A stretch of DNA of 64,000 nt from Seonamhaeicola aphaedonensis (GTDB taxonomy: Bacteria; Bacteroidota; Bacteroidia; Flavobacteriales; Flavobacteriaceae): assembly GCF_003386195.1 (NCBI RefSeq), contig NZ_QRDX01000003.1, positions 186,001-250,000 of the forward strand, written 5' to 3'. The notes beneath the pieces were generated by a model. The model saw only the letters and a program-made list of their open reading frames with translations. It had not been told where the DNA came from and did not search any database. Numbering within the stretch: position 1 is the first letter of the stretch; the number at the start of each line of letters is the position of its first letter. Positions 43,750-52,409 of the stretch are shown one piece after another. The position numbers and the translations under genes were made by a program.

Positions 43750-45015
43750 ATGCACAGGTATAACATTTCTAGGAGCAAAAACTTTTACGCAATTGGTTTA
43801 AGTTACAAAAAAGCTGATGCTAAAATACGTGGTCACTTTAGTTTAAGTGATGATGCCAGACTTGATTTATTGCAACAGGCCAAAGATAGTCATATTGAAA
43901 GTTTAGTGGTAACATCCACCTGTAACCGTACAGAAATTTATGGTTTTTCAGAACATCCGTTTCAATTGATAAAATTATTATGTGATAATACTGAAGGTAC
44001 CGTTGATGAGTTTCAAGAAGTAGCTTACGTTTATAAAAACAAAGAAGCTATTAATCATATGTTTAGAGTAGGCTCCGGACTTGACAGCCAGATTTTGGGT
44101 GATTTTGAAATTATTAGTCAGCTAAAGTCTAGTGCTAACCTTTCTAAAAAATATGATTTACTAAATCCATTCCTAGAGCGTTTAACAAACGCTGTTATTC
44201 AAGCTAGTAAGCGTATTAAAACTGAAACTGAGTTATCTTCTGGAGCAACATCGGTCTCTTTTGCTTCTGTTCAATACATTTTGAAAAACATTAAAAATGT
44301 TTCTAATAAGAATATTTTACTCTTCGGAACCGGTAAAATAGGAAGAAACACCTGTGAAAATTTGGTAAAGCATACCAAGAATGAGCATATTACTCTAATC
44401 AATAGAACAAAAGATAAAGCAGAACGTGTTGCAGGAAAATTCAATCTTATTGTTAAGGATTATGCCAATCTTCAAGAAGAACTTAGCAATTCTGACATTC
44501 TAATTGTAGCAACTGGAGCTCACAGACCAACCATTGATAAACATATTATTCAGTCTCAAAAACCACTGTTAATTCTTGATTTATCAATACCTAAAAATGT
44601 TAATGAAAACGTTGAGGAATTATCAAACGTGACCTTGGTGCATTTAGACTATTTATCTCAAATGACTGATGAGACTTTAGAAAAACGTAAGGAGTATATC
44701 CCTCAGGCAGAAGAAATTATCAATGAAGTCAATAACGAGTTCAACGCTTGGTTAGAAACCAGAAAATTTGCTCCTACTATCAAAGCTTTAAAACACAAGC
44801 TTGCTGATTTTGCATCTGCAGAATTAGACACTCAACGAAAAAAATTATCTGATTTTAATGAAGAGCAAGCGAATATCATTAGTAAAAATATCATTCAGAA
44901 AATAACAAATCACTTCGCTCATCATTTGAAGGATGACAATATTTCAACAGACGATAGTTTGGAACTCATAAAAAAAGTATTTCAACTAGAAGAATCTCCA
45001 AAAGTCAATGTCTAA
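43750..45015 (+). CDS. hemA: Glutamyl-tRNA reductase
   Basis: 421 residues from ATG 43750 (MHRYNISRSKNFYAIGL); the ATG at 43714 lies upstream of the -7 box and was rejected. It reduces glutamyl-tRNA to glutamate-1-semialdehyde, the first step of the C5 haem path. Motifs: the catalytic Cys in STCNRTEIYGF, GSGLDSQILGDFEI, NADPH site LLFGTGKIGRNT and a C-terminal dimerisation helix. Overlaps hemCD by eight bases. No glutamate-1-semialdehyde aminotransferase (hemL) lies in the window. Confidence 0.96.
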   Translation: MHRYNISRSKNFYAIGLSYKKADAKIRGHFSLSDDARLDLLQQAKDSHIESLVVTSTCNRTEIYGFSEHPFQLIKLLCDNTEGTVDEFQEVAYVYKNKEAINHMFRVGSGLDSQILGDFEIISQLKSSANLSKKYDLLNPFLERLTNAVIQASKRIKTETELSSGATSVSFASVQYILKNIKNVSNKNILLFGTGKIGRNTCENLVKHTKNEHITLINRTKDKAERVAGKFNLIVKDYANLQEELSNSDILIVATGAHRPTIDKHIIQSQKPLLILDLSIPKNVNENVEELSNVTLVHLDYLSQMTDETLEKRKEYIPQAEEIINEVNNEFNAWLETRKFAPTIKALKHKLADFASAELDTQRKKLSDFNEEQANIISKNIIQKITNHFAHHLKDDNISTDDSLELIKKVFQLEESPKVNV

Positions 45016-46585
45016 AATCATAAAAATTGGTACACGCGATAGTGAATTAGCTCTATGGCAAGCTAAAACCGTACAACAACTTCTTGAAAACTTAGGATAC
45101 AAAGCAGAACTAGTCCCCGTAAAATCTACTGGAGATATTGTTCTTGACAAGCCTCTTTACGAGTTAGGAATTACAGGTATTTTCACCAAAACCCTTGACA
45201 TTGCTTTATTAAATCATGATATTGATATAGCGGTACATTCTCTTAAAGATGTACCTACCATTTTACCAAAAAGTATAAAACAAGTGGCTGTTTTAAAACG
45301 TGGTAATGTTAATGACACCCTCGTTTTTAAAAACAACGAAGAGTTTTTAAGTGCTAAAGAGGCTGTTGTTGCTACTGGAAGTTTACGTAGACGAGCACAA
45401 TGGCTTAATCGATACCCAACACACACCATTGTAGATTTACGAGGCAATGTTAATTCCCGTCTTCAAAAATTAAAAGACAATAATTGGAACGGCGCTATTT
45501 TTGCAGCTGCGGGTATTGGTAGAATTGGTATTAGACCCGACGAATCTATCAACCTAGATTGGATGATACCTGCGCCTGCTCAGGGTGCCATTATGATTGC
45601 GGCACATCAAGACAATGATTTTGCCATAGAAGCTTGTGCCCAATTAAACCATGAAGAAACCGAAATATGCACTTCCATTGAGCGCGAGTTTCTAAACAAA
45701 CTAGAGGGTGGTTGTACCGCCCCTATAGGTGCTTTGGCTAGAATTAAAGATGATGAAGTAACTTTTAAAGGGGTACTTTTAAGTAAAGATGGTTCCAAAA
45801 AAATTGAAGTAAAAAGTGTTCAAAAGTTAGGAAAACATCATGATATTGCAGAAAATGCATCCAACTATATCATTGAACGGGGTGGTAAACGTTTAATGGA
45901 TTACATTAAAAGTGAAGGCAAAAAAACCAATGTGTATTCTACCAAATCTTTAACAGAAGACCAACGATTGTTGTTTAATGAAAAAGTAAACGTTGATAGT
46001 TCAGATTTCATAAAAACAAACCCCAATAGAATTCACAATCATATTGTAAAAGAAGAAATTCAAAATGTTATTATTACGAGTAAAAATGCTGTAGAGGCAT
46101 TATTAACCAATTTTTCATCAGAAGAATTACGGTTTAAAAATATTTATTGTGTTGGCAGACGCACAAAACGCCTTGTTGAAAATAAAATTGGTAAGGTTAC
46201 ACATTCTGAAAAAAATGCGAAGGCCTTAGCAGAGTATTTAGTTGAATTTATTGAAGGAACTCAAGTAACTTACTTCTGTAGTAACTTAAGGTTGGATGAT
46301 TTACCGAGTATTTTAGAAAAAAATCATATCAAGGTGAATGAGGTGGAAGCCTACCAAACCAAATTTGATGCGGTAGAACTTGACGATTCTATAGATAGTG
46401 TGATGTTTTACAGTCCGTCAACCGTTCAAAGTTACAAGCAGAAAAACGATAAAGACATTGTTGCGTTTTGCATTGGAGAAACCACGGCTAAGGAAGCTCG
46501 TAAGCACTTTAAAGAGGTTAAAATTGCTAAAGTCCCAACGGTTGAAAGTGTGATTGAATTAGTCAATGAGCACTACGTTTTGTAG
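45008..46585 (+). CDS. hemCD: Fused porphobilinogen deaminase / uroporphyrinogen-III synthase
   Basis: 525 residues. Residues 1-300 are HemC: GTRDSELALWQAK, SLKDVPT, GSLRRRAQ, and C236 in LEGGCTAPIG, which anchors the dipyrromethane cofactor. Residues about 340-525 are HemD-like: VIITSKNAVEALL, NIYCVGRRTKRLV, TYFCSNLRLDDLP and the closing FYSPSTVQSY. The fusion carries out two consecutive steps from porphobilinogen to uroporphyrinogen III. HemD sequences diverge strongly, so the second half is called from motifs and order. Confidence 0.95.
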   Translation: MSKIIKIGTRDSELALWQAKTVQQLLENLGYKAELVPVKSTGDIVLDKPLYELGITGIFTKTLDIALLNHDIDIAVHSLKDVPTILPKSIKQVAVLKRGNVNDTLVFKNNEEFLSAKEAVVATGSLRRRAQWLNRYPTHTIVDLRGNVNSRLQKLKDNNWNGAIFAAAGIGRIGIRPDESINLDWMIPAPAQGAIMIAAHQDNDFAIEACAQLNHEETEICTSIEREFLNKLEGGCTAPIGALARIKDDEVTFKGVLLSKDGSKKIEVKSVQKLGKHHDIAENASNYIIERGGKRLMDYIKSEGKKTNVYSTKSLTEDQRLLFNEKVNVDSSDFIKTNPNRIHNHIVKEEIQNVIITSKNAVEALLTNFSSEELRFKNIYCVGRRTKRLVENKIGKVTHSEKNAKALAEYLVEFIEGTQVTYFCSNLRLDDLPSILEKNHIKVNEVEAYQTKFDAVELDDSIDSVMFYSPSTVQSYKQKNDKDIVAFCIGETTAKEARKHFKEVKIAKVPTVESVIELVNEHYVL

Positions 46586-46657
46586 CTATTAGCCATTGGC
46601 TTTTAGCTTTTGTTACTACTACTGTAACGTAAAATAGATCTAACAGCTAAAGGCCAA
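46583..46657. repeat. Repeats flanking the S23 gene, left side
   Basis: TTGGCTTTTAGCT (46596-46608) is the exact inverse of AGCTAAAAGCCAA on the right side (47049-47061). A third related copy, AGCTAAAGGCCAA (46645-46657), differs by one base. They bracket the four-helix-bundle gene between hemCD and hemE. Confidence 0.7.
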
Positions 46658-46676
46658 CAACCAACAGCTTAGTACG

Positions 46677-47033
46677 ATGAGAGATTTTAGAAAACTAGAC
46701 ATATGGAAGAACGGAATTGAACTGGTAAAGCAGATATACCAATTATCCAACAAATTACCTTCAGAAGAAAAGTTTGGTTTAAGAAGTCAGATTACAAGAG
46801 CGGCGGTTTCAGTTCCGTCAAATATTGCTGAAGGATGTAGCAGAAACAGCGAAGTAGAGTTTAAACGATTTCTTGAGATTGCAATTGGCTCTCTGTTTGA
46901 AGTAGAAACCCAACTTATAATTGTACAAGAATTAAAATTTATAGAAGAATAAGAACTAGAATCCATTTTTACTTTAGTCCAAAAAGAAGCAAAAATGATA
47001 AATAGTTTAATACATAAAATTAAAAACAGTTAA
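46677..47033 (+). pseudogene. Four-helix-bundle S23-type protein gene with internal stop
   Basis: The frame encodes MRDFRKLDIWKNGIELVKQI, LPSEEKFGLRSQITRAAVSV, PSNIAEGCSRNSEVEFKRFL and then EVETQLIIVQELKFIEE. A TAA at 46950 stops it at 91 residues. Without it the same frame continues 26 residues (ELESIFTLVQKEAKMINSLI...) to a stop at 47031, giving 118 residues, normal for the 23S rRNA intervening-sequence protein family. A one-base change, for example GAA to TAA, would explain it. The family is often linked to mobile or repeat-flanked inserts. The shortened protein may still fold. Confidence 0.8.
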
Positions 47034-47040
47034 TGCTTTT

Positions 47041-47068
47041 CAGCTAATAGCTAAAAGCCAAAAGCTAA
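47041..47068. repeat. Repeat flanking the S23 gene, right side
   Basis: CAGCTAATAGCTAAAAGCCA followed by AAAGCTAA. It is the inverted partner of the left repeat (13 exact bases) and ends nine bases before hemE. Confidence 0.7.
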
Positions 47069-47077
47069 ACGCTAACT

Positions 47078-48103
47078 ATGATAAAAAACGATTTATTTTT
47101 AAGAGCATTAAAAGGTGAAACCGTAGACCGTCCACCAGTATGGATGATGCGTCAAGCAGGGCGTTATTTGCCAGAATTCATGGCCATTCGTGAGAAATAC
47201 GACTTTTTTACACGTTGCCAAACGCCAGAATTAGCAAGTGAAATTACCGTGCAACCTATTCGTAGGTACGGCATGGATGCTGCTATTTTATTCAGTGACA
47301 TTTTGGTAATTCCTCAGGCCATGAATATTGAGGTGCAAATGAAACCTAATTTTGGCCCTTACCTACCTAATCCTGTCCGCTCTCAGAAAGATGTTGATAA
47401 CGTTATCGTTCCAGATGTAAAAGTTGAATTAGATTATGTTTATCAAGCCATAAAAGCCACCAAGGAATTATTAAATGATGACATTCCACTAATTGGTTTT
47501 GCTGGTTCACCTTGGACGATTCTTTGCTACTGTGTGCAAGGTCAAGGTAGTAAAACGTTTGATAAAGCCAAAGAATTCTGTTTTACAAACCCAGTAGCAG
47601 CACACCAAATGCTTCAAAAAATAACCGATACCACCATTGCATATTTAAAAGAAAAGGTGAAAGCTGGGGTTAATGCTGTTCAAGTATTCGATTCTTGGGG
47701 GGGCATGTTGTCTCCTGTAGATTATCAAGAATTTTCTTGGCAATATATCAATCAAATTATTGAAGCGCTTAAAGATGATGCACCTGTTATTGCCTTTGGT
47801 AAAGGATGTTGGTTTGCGCTTGGAGACATGGCAAAGAGTAATGCTTCTGCTTTAGGGGTAGATTGGACCTGTTCTCCCCGAAACGCGCGTTATTTAACGG
47901 GTGGAAACATTACGTTACAAGGAAATTTTGACCCCGCTAGATTGTTATCACCTCCTGCAGACATTAAAAAAATGGTAACCCAAATGATTAATGAGTTTGG
48001 TAAAGATAAATACATTGTAAACTTAGGTCATGGTATTTTGCCAAACATTGGCTTAGACAATGCCAAGGCGTTTATTGATGCTGTAAAAGAGTATAATATG
48101 TAG
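47078..48103 (+). CDS. hemE: Uroporphyrinogen decarboxylase
   Basis: 341 residues. It turns uroporphyrinogen III into coproporphyrinogen III. Conserved: [27 protein letters not shown] with the catalytic Asp, GFAGSPWT and the closing LGHGILPNI. The start 47078 follows the flanking repeat directly. It is probably part of the hemA-hemB operon, interrupted here only by the S23 gene. Confidence 0.96.
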   Translation: MIKNDLFLRALKGETVDRPPVWMMRQAGRYLPEFMAIREKYDFFTRCQTPELASEITVQPIRRYGMDAAILFSDILVIPQAMNIEVQMKPNFGPYLPNPVRSQKDVDNVIVPDVKVELDYVYQAIKATKELLNDDIPLIGFAGSPWTILCYCVQGQGSKTFDKAKEFCFTNPVAAHQMLQKITDTTIAYLKEKVKAGVNAVQVFDSWGGMLSPVDYQEFSWQYINQIIEALKDDAPVIAFGKGCWFALGDMAKSNASALGVDWTCSPRNARYLTGGNITLQGNFDPARLLSPPADIKKMVTQMINEFGKDKYIVNLGHGILPNIGLDNAKAFIDAVKEYNM

Positions 48104-48107
48104 AGTC

Positions 48108-49466
48108 ATGCCTAATAAATTTCAGCAGCTTGCTAAAAAATATGCCTTATTAAAAAAGGGTTGGACACCACAACAAAATTTGTTTTATGGGTTTTCAACA
48201 TATATTATTTTAGGTTTCATTCTACTATGCCTGCCGATTTTTCAAAAAGGAAATGCCTCTATTTTAGATCACTTATTTATTTCAACTTCGGCTGTCTCAA
48301 CAACGGGATTAGTGACGGTTTCAATTTTTGATACTTACAATTTTTTTGGTCAGTTAATTATCATGATTTTGATTCAACTTGGTGGTATTGGTTACTTAAC
48401 CTTTACTACATTTATGTTGCTATCTACCACCAGAAAAATGACCCTATGGCACAAAAAAATTCTCTCTACAGAATTTACATTACCAAAAACCATAAAGATT
48501 AACGACTTTATAAAATCCGTAATTCTCTTTACTTTAATTATGGAACTTATCGGAGCAATTCTATTTTTTATAGCTTTTGAAAGTAATGGTATGCCACTTT
48601 GGGAAGCTGTTTGGTCTTCAGTATTTCACAGTGTGAGCACGTTTTGTACCGCTGGTTTTAGCTTGTTCAACAATAGCTTTATGGATTATGTTGATGACCA
48701 TTTCATCAATTTCATTATATCCATGCTTGCTATTTGTGGTTCTTTAGGGTTTATTGTGATTACCGACTTTGGTTTATGGATAAAGAAGAAAGCACACGAA
48801 CTTAGTTTTACAACCAAAATTATTCTGTACGGTTTTTTAATACTGCTAACTTTCGGAACAACATTCTTTTATTTCTTTGAGCCTACTATTTCAGAGCTAT
48901 CGGGTTCATCACGTTTTTTAGGCGCATTTTTTCAAACTATGACAGCAATGACAACGGTTGGATTTAACACTGTAGATTTTGGTTTGTTTACACAAGCTAT
49001 TATGCTTATTTGTATCTTTTTAATGTATATAGGTGCATCACCTTCAGGAACTGCTGGAGGTATAAAAATAACAACATTAACCGCTGTATTCGCTATAATG
49101 AAAAGTCAGTTAACGGGCAGTAAAAACATATCATTCTTAGGGAGAATAATTCCGTTTGAAAGGCTATATATTGCCACATCAGCCTTTATTTTTTATACAG
49201 TTATTATTTTAATTGGTACATTTTTGATTACCATTACAAACGATTTTAAATTTGAAAACATATTATTTGAAGTAGCTTCAGCCTTAGGAACAGTAGGAAT
49301 CAGCACAGGCATTACTGGAGACATTAATACATTTGGTAAAATTGTTATAATTGTATTAATGTTTATAGGGAGATTAGGTGTATTAACTTTTGGTTTGGCT
49401 ATTTGGTCTAGAAGTACAAAAGACGAGAATGAAACTTCGTTTTTAAAGGATGATATAGCGGTTTAG
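48108..49466 (+). CDS. K+ transporter, TrkH/KtrB family
   Basis: 452 residues. Membrane subunit of a Trk/Ktr K+ uptake system, with four membrane-pore-membrane repeats. The filter Gly residues are in the four loops STTGLVTVS, FCTAGFSLF, TTVGFNTVD and GTVGISTGI. It usually needs a cytoplasmic RCK subunit (TrkA/KtrA), and none is adjacent. It follows hemE by four bases, apparently as a passenger in the haem operon. Confidence 0.94.
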   Translation: MPNKFQQLAKKYALLKKGWTPQQNLFYGFSTYIILGFILLCLPIFQKGNASILDHLFISTSAVSTTGLVTVSIFDTYNFFGQLIIMILIQLGGIGYLTFTTFMLLSTTRKMTLWHKKILSTEFTLPKTIKINDFIKSVILFTLIMELIGAILFFIAFESNGMPLWEAVWSSVFHSVSTFCTAGFSLFNNSFMDYVDDHFINFIISMLAICGSLGFIVITDFGLWIKKKAHELSFTTKIILYGFLILLTFGTTFFYFFEPTISELSGSSRFLGAFFQTMTAMTTVGFNTVDFGLFTQAIMLICIFLMYIGASPSGTAGGIKITTLTAVFAIMKSQLTGSKNISFLGRIIPFERLYIATSAFIFYTVIILIGTFLITITNDFKFENILFEVASALGTVGISTGITGDINTFGKIVIIVLMFIGRLGVLTFGLAIWSRSTKDENETSFLKDDIAV

Positions 49467-49469
49467 ACT

Positions 49470-50228
49470 ATGATAAAAAACATCATTTCTGGAATTAAAG
49501 CATACTTCGGTGCTTTCAGTTTAATTTCAAAATTAAAACTCTGGAAGTATTTTGCTATTCCTATGCTTATTAGTTTTGTAACAGCGATTATTATTTTTGG
49601 ATCAGCTTATGGATTATCAGATAATATAGGTGGCTTCATTTCAAAAATTTGGATTTGGGATTGGGGTAAGGACGCCTTTTCGTCTATTAGTAATTTTATA
49701 GGCGGACTTGTTATTATAGTTATCGGTCTTATTCTCTTTAAACACATCATAATGGCATTATCAGCGCCTTTTATGAGTCCCGTTTCAGAAAAAATTGAAG
49801 CTCACTTTACAGGAAACCCACTGCATTCACATAGAGACACTACCTTTATGCAACAACTTTGGCGTGGTATCCGCATTAATGGTAGAAACTTATTAATGGA
49901 ATTACTACTTACTATTCCTATTTTACTTTTAAAGTTCATTCCTATTGTCAATATTTTTTCAACCGTTTTGTTGTTTATGGTGCAAGCCTATTATGCAGGT
50001 TTTGGTAATATGGATTATACATTAGAACGTCACTTTCAATATAAAGAAAGCCTACAATTTGTGCGCAAGCATCGTGGTTTAGCCATTGGCAATGGTATTG
50101 TGTTTATTCTGTTTTTATTAATTCCTGTTATTGGTGTTATTTTAGTATTACCATTATCGGTTACAGCAGCTTCAATACGAACAGTAGAAGTACTTCAACT
50201 TAAAAACAAACCTGTACATGCAGCTTAA
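49470..50228 (+). CDS. EI24 domain membrane protein (CysZ-like)
   Basis: 252 residues with about four membrane regions (YFAIPMLISFVTAIIIFG, FIGGLVIIVIGLILF, LTIPILLLKFIPIV, VFILFLLIPVIGVILVL). The loop ALSAPFMSPVSEKIE is typical of the EI24/CysZ fold, whose best-known member imports sulphate. No cysteine synthesis genes are nearby, so the role is uncertain. Overlaps the following GNAT gene by 11 bases. Confidence 0.88.
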   Translation: MIKNIISGIKAYFGAFSLISKLKLWKYFAIPMLISFVTAIIIFGSAYGLSDNIGGFISKIWIWDWGKDAFSSISNFIGGLVIIVIGLILFKHIIMALSAPFMSPVSEKIEAHFTGNPLHSHRDTTFMQQLWRGIRINGRNLLMELLLTIPILLLKFIPIVNIFSTVLLFMVQAYYAGFGNMDYTLERHFQYKESLQFVRKHRGLAIGNGIVFILFLLIPVIGVILVLPLSVTAASIRTVEVLQLKNKPVHAA

Positions 50229-50760
50229 ATTTGGGTCGTATTACATATCACCAATAGAATTAAAAGACGCATGGAACATCTGTAATCTAATTGTAGCCAA
50301 TGAAGACCGTTTAAAGCGCTATTTTCCTAAAACTTTAGAGCAAAATTTAACCCCAGATTTATCGAATATTTTTGTTCAAAAGAAAGTAAAACAATTCAAC
50401 ACTAAAGCAGAATTTCTATTTACTATTAAGAAAAATGAATCTAATAAGTTAGTCGGTTTAGTTTATATCAAAGCGCTTGATTGGACTAAAAAACAGGGCG
50501 AATTTGCTTATTGTATTGATTATAATGTTGAAGGCAAAGGCATCATGACGGAGGCTATTCAGCAACTATCAGAATATGCTTTTGAAAATTTAGGTATAGA
50601 AACACTTCAAATTATTGTACATAAAAGTAATATAGGCAGTGTGAAAGTTGCGGATAATTGTAATTTCACATACATTAAAACATTAAAAAACGAACATACA
50701 CCTCCAGGAGAAGCGCCGTTGGATATGGATTTGTATGAATTGTATAAAGAGATTGAGTAA
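50218..50760 (+). CDS. GNAT N-acetyltransferase (RimJ/RimL-like)
   Basis: 180 residues. Typical GNAT core: PIELKDAWNICNLI, LFTIKKNESNKLVGLVYI, GEFAYCIDYNVEGKGIMTEAIQQL (acetyl-CoA loop) and IIVHKSNIGSVKVADNCNF. Closest to ribosomal-protein-Ser acetyltransferases, though GNAT substrates cannot be predicted from sequence. The gene overlaps the EI24 gene and is followed by a REP palindrome. Confidence 0.9.
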   Translation: MQLKFGSYYISPIELKDAWNICNLIVANEDRLKRYFPKTLEQNLTPDLSNIFVQKKVKQFNTKAEFLFTIKKNESNKLVGLVYIKALDWTKKQGEFAYCIDYNVEGKGIMTEAIQQLSEYAFENLGIETLQIIVHKSNIGSVKVADNCNFTYIKTLKNEHTPPGEAPLDMDLYELYKEIE

Positions 50761-50784
50761 ATATTTAACCTATAAGCTTAATTA

Positions 50785-50817
50785 AGACCTGCGAGGTTTT
50801 AAAAACCTTGTAGGTCT
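50785..50817. repeat. REP palindrome 1
   Basis: AGACCTGCGAGGTTTT and AAAACCTTGTAGGTCT form a 16-base hairpin with only two G-T pairs and a one-base centre. It lies 17 bases before the REP-associated transposase gene. Confidence 0.85.
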
Positions 50818-50833
50818 AAATCTAAAGATTAAA

Positions 50834-51463
50834 ATGAACCTCGAAATATTAGAAAAAGATCATTATTATCATATTTTTAATCGAGGAATTAACAGCGATA
50901 TTATTTTTCAGAATGAAGATAATATGTTTTATTTCTTAAAATTGATTGAAAAACATTTAAATAATAAAGTTGATATTATTGCATATTGTTTGATGAACAA
51001 TCATTTTCATCTAGTTGTAAAAATTATTTCGGAAGAATCATTAGCAATCCAATCATTTTCAAATCTCTTTAATGCTTACGCTAAAGCTTATAATAAACAA
51101 CAAAATAGAACTGGAAGCCTCTTTGAAAAACACTTCAAAAGAAAAAAAATACAAGATGAAAATTACCTGAAAAATTTAATTATCTATGTTCATAAAAACC
51201 CCGAAAATCATGGGTTAGTTGAAAATTTTGAAAACTATGAATTCACTTCTTTTCATTCTTATTTAGAAAACACAGTAGCTAAAGAAAAAGAATATATCTT
51301 AGGCTTATTTGAAGATATTGATAATTTTCAATACGCGCATAAAGAAGACCTACAAGGTTTTGAAAACCTTGCAGGTCATGAAAACTCTAATTCTTCACTT
51401 AACCTGAAAGGTCTCAAAGAACTTGTAGGTTTGAAAGACAATCAATCAATCAATGAAAGATAA
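50834..51463 (+). CDS. REP-associated tyrosine transposase (Y1/IS200-like)
   Basis: 209 residues of the HUH single-strand transposase family. HUH motif H57-F-H59 in LMNNHFHLVVK; catalytic Tyr 118 in LIIYVHKNPENHG; N-terminal YYHIFNRGI. Usual RAYT proteins mobilise or maintain REP repeats. The last 40 residues (DLQGFENLAG and NLKGLKELVG) are translations of two REP palindromes, so the tail is repeat-derived. The gene lies inside the haem operon, and its end overlaps the start of hemF by 11 bases. Confidence 0.92.
   Translation: MNLEILEKDHYYHIFNRGINSDIIFQNEDNMFYFLKLIEKHLNNKVDIIAYCLMNNHFHLVVKIISEESLAIQSFSNLFNAYAKAYNKQQNRTGSLFEKHFKRKKIQDENYLKNLIIYVHKNPENHGLVENFENYEFTSFHSYLENTVAKEKEYILGLFEDIDNFQYAHKEDLQGFENLAGHENSNSSLNLKGLKELVGLKDNQSINER
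51347..51377. repeat. REP palindrome 2, inside the transposase gene
   Basis: GACCTACAAGGTTTT with AAAACCTTGCAGGTC, 15-base arms with one mismatch and a one-base centre. Coding for DLQGFENLAG in the transposase frame. Confidence 0.85.
51401..51431. repeat. REP palindrome 3 (degenerate), inside the transposase gene
   Basis: AACCTGAAAGGTCTC followed by AAAGAACTTGTAGGTT, a decayed copy of the same palindrome, coding for NLKGLKELVG. It ends 22 bases before the hemF start. Confidence 0.7.
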
Positions 51464-52382
51464 ATTCTACCAATACATACAAAACCTGCAAGACCGCATT
51501 ACTTCTAAACTGGAAGACATTGATGGAAAAGCTAAATTTCAAGAAGATATTTGGAAACGACCAGAAGGCGGCGGTGGGCGTACTCGCGTGATTGAAAACG
51601 GTAACGTTTTTGAAAAAGGTGGTGTAAATATTTCAGGTGTTCATGGGAAACTTCCTAAATCTATGCAAGCATATTTTAAAGTAGGCGATGTCGATTTTTT
51701 TGCCTGTGGACTGAGTTTGGTGTTACATCCAAAAAATCCAATGGTGCCAACCGTTCATGCAAATTGGCGTTATTTTGAAATGTACCCTTCGACTCCGCTC
51801 AGGGCAGGTGAGCCAGGAGAAATTATAGACCAATGGTTTGGTGGCGGACAAGATTTAACACCTTATTATCTGTTTGAAGAAGATGCTAAACACTTTCATC
51901 AAATCTGTAAAACTGCTTGTGACAAACACAATCCGGAGTTTTATCCAATGTATAAAAAACGTTGTGATGAATACTTTTACAATGCTCACCGTAACGAAGG
52001 CAGAGGCATAGGCGGACTATTTTTCGATTATTGTAAAGTTTCAGAAACCATGACAATGGAAAATTGGTATAACTTTGTAACCGAAGTGGGCGATAGTTTC
52101 TTAGAGGCATATGTGCCTATTGTTGAAAAACGAAAAGCATTGCCATATACCGAAGCACAACGCGACTGGCAAGAAATCCGTCGCGGACGTTATGTAGAAT
52201 TCAATTTAGTACATGACAAAGGCACATTATTTGGATTGAAAACCAACGGTCGTATAGAAAGTATTTTAATGAGTTTACCGCCGCATGTACAATGGGTGTA
52301 CGACCACCACCCAGAAACTGGGAGTGATGAAGAAAAATTAATAGCCGTTTTACAAAATCCTGTTGATTGGGTTAACAAATAA
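51453..52382 (+). CDS. hemF: Oxygen-dependent coproporphyrinogen III oxidase
   Basis: 309 residues. It converts coproporphyrinogen III to protoporphyrinogen IX using O2. Conserved parts: GGGGRTRVIENGNVFEKGG, HANWRYFEMY, FGGGQDLTPYYLFEEDAKHF and FNLVHDKGTLFGLKT. Residues about 111-119 (PSTPLRAGE) come from an extragenic repeat placed in a loop before IIDQWFGGG. The start ATG at 51453 is within the transposase gene's last codons, after a CAATCAATCAATG run. Confidence 0.95.
   Translation: MKDKFYQYIQNLQDRITSKLEDIDGKAKFQEDIWKRPEGGGGRTRVIENGNVFEKGGVNISGVHGKLPKSMQAYFKVGDVDFFACGLSLVLHPKNPMVPTVHANWRYFEMYPSTPLRAGEPGEIIDQWFGGGQDLTPYYLFEEDAKHFHQICKTACDKHNPEFYPMYKKRCDEYFYNAHRNEGRGIGGLFFDYCKVSETMTMENWYNFVTEVGDSFLEAYVPIVEKRKALPYTEAQRDWQEIRRGRYVEFNLVHDKGTLFGLKTNGRIESILMSLPPHVQWVYDHHPETGSDEEKLIAVLQNPVDWVNK
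51785..51809 (+). repeat. Extragenic repeat copy inside hemF
   Basis: CCCTTCGACTCCGCTCAGGG followed by CAGGT, the classical CTTCGACTCCGCTCAG repeat of Flavobacteriia, in frame as PSTPLRAGE. Confidence 0.8.
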
Positions 52383-52409
52383 ACGTATTAACAAATAAAC
52401 ATTTACGCA

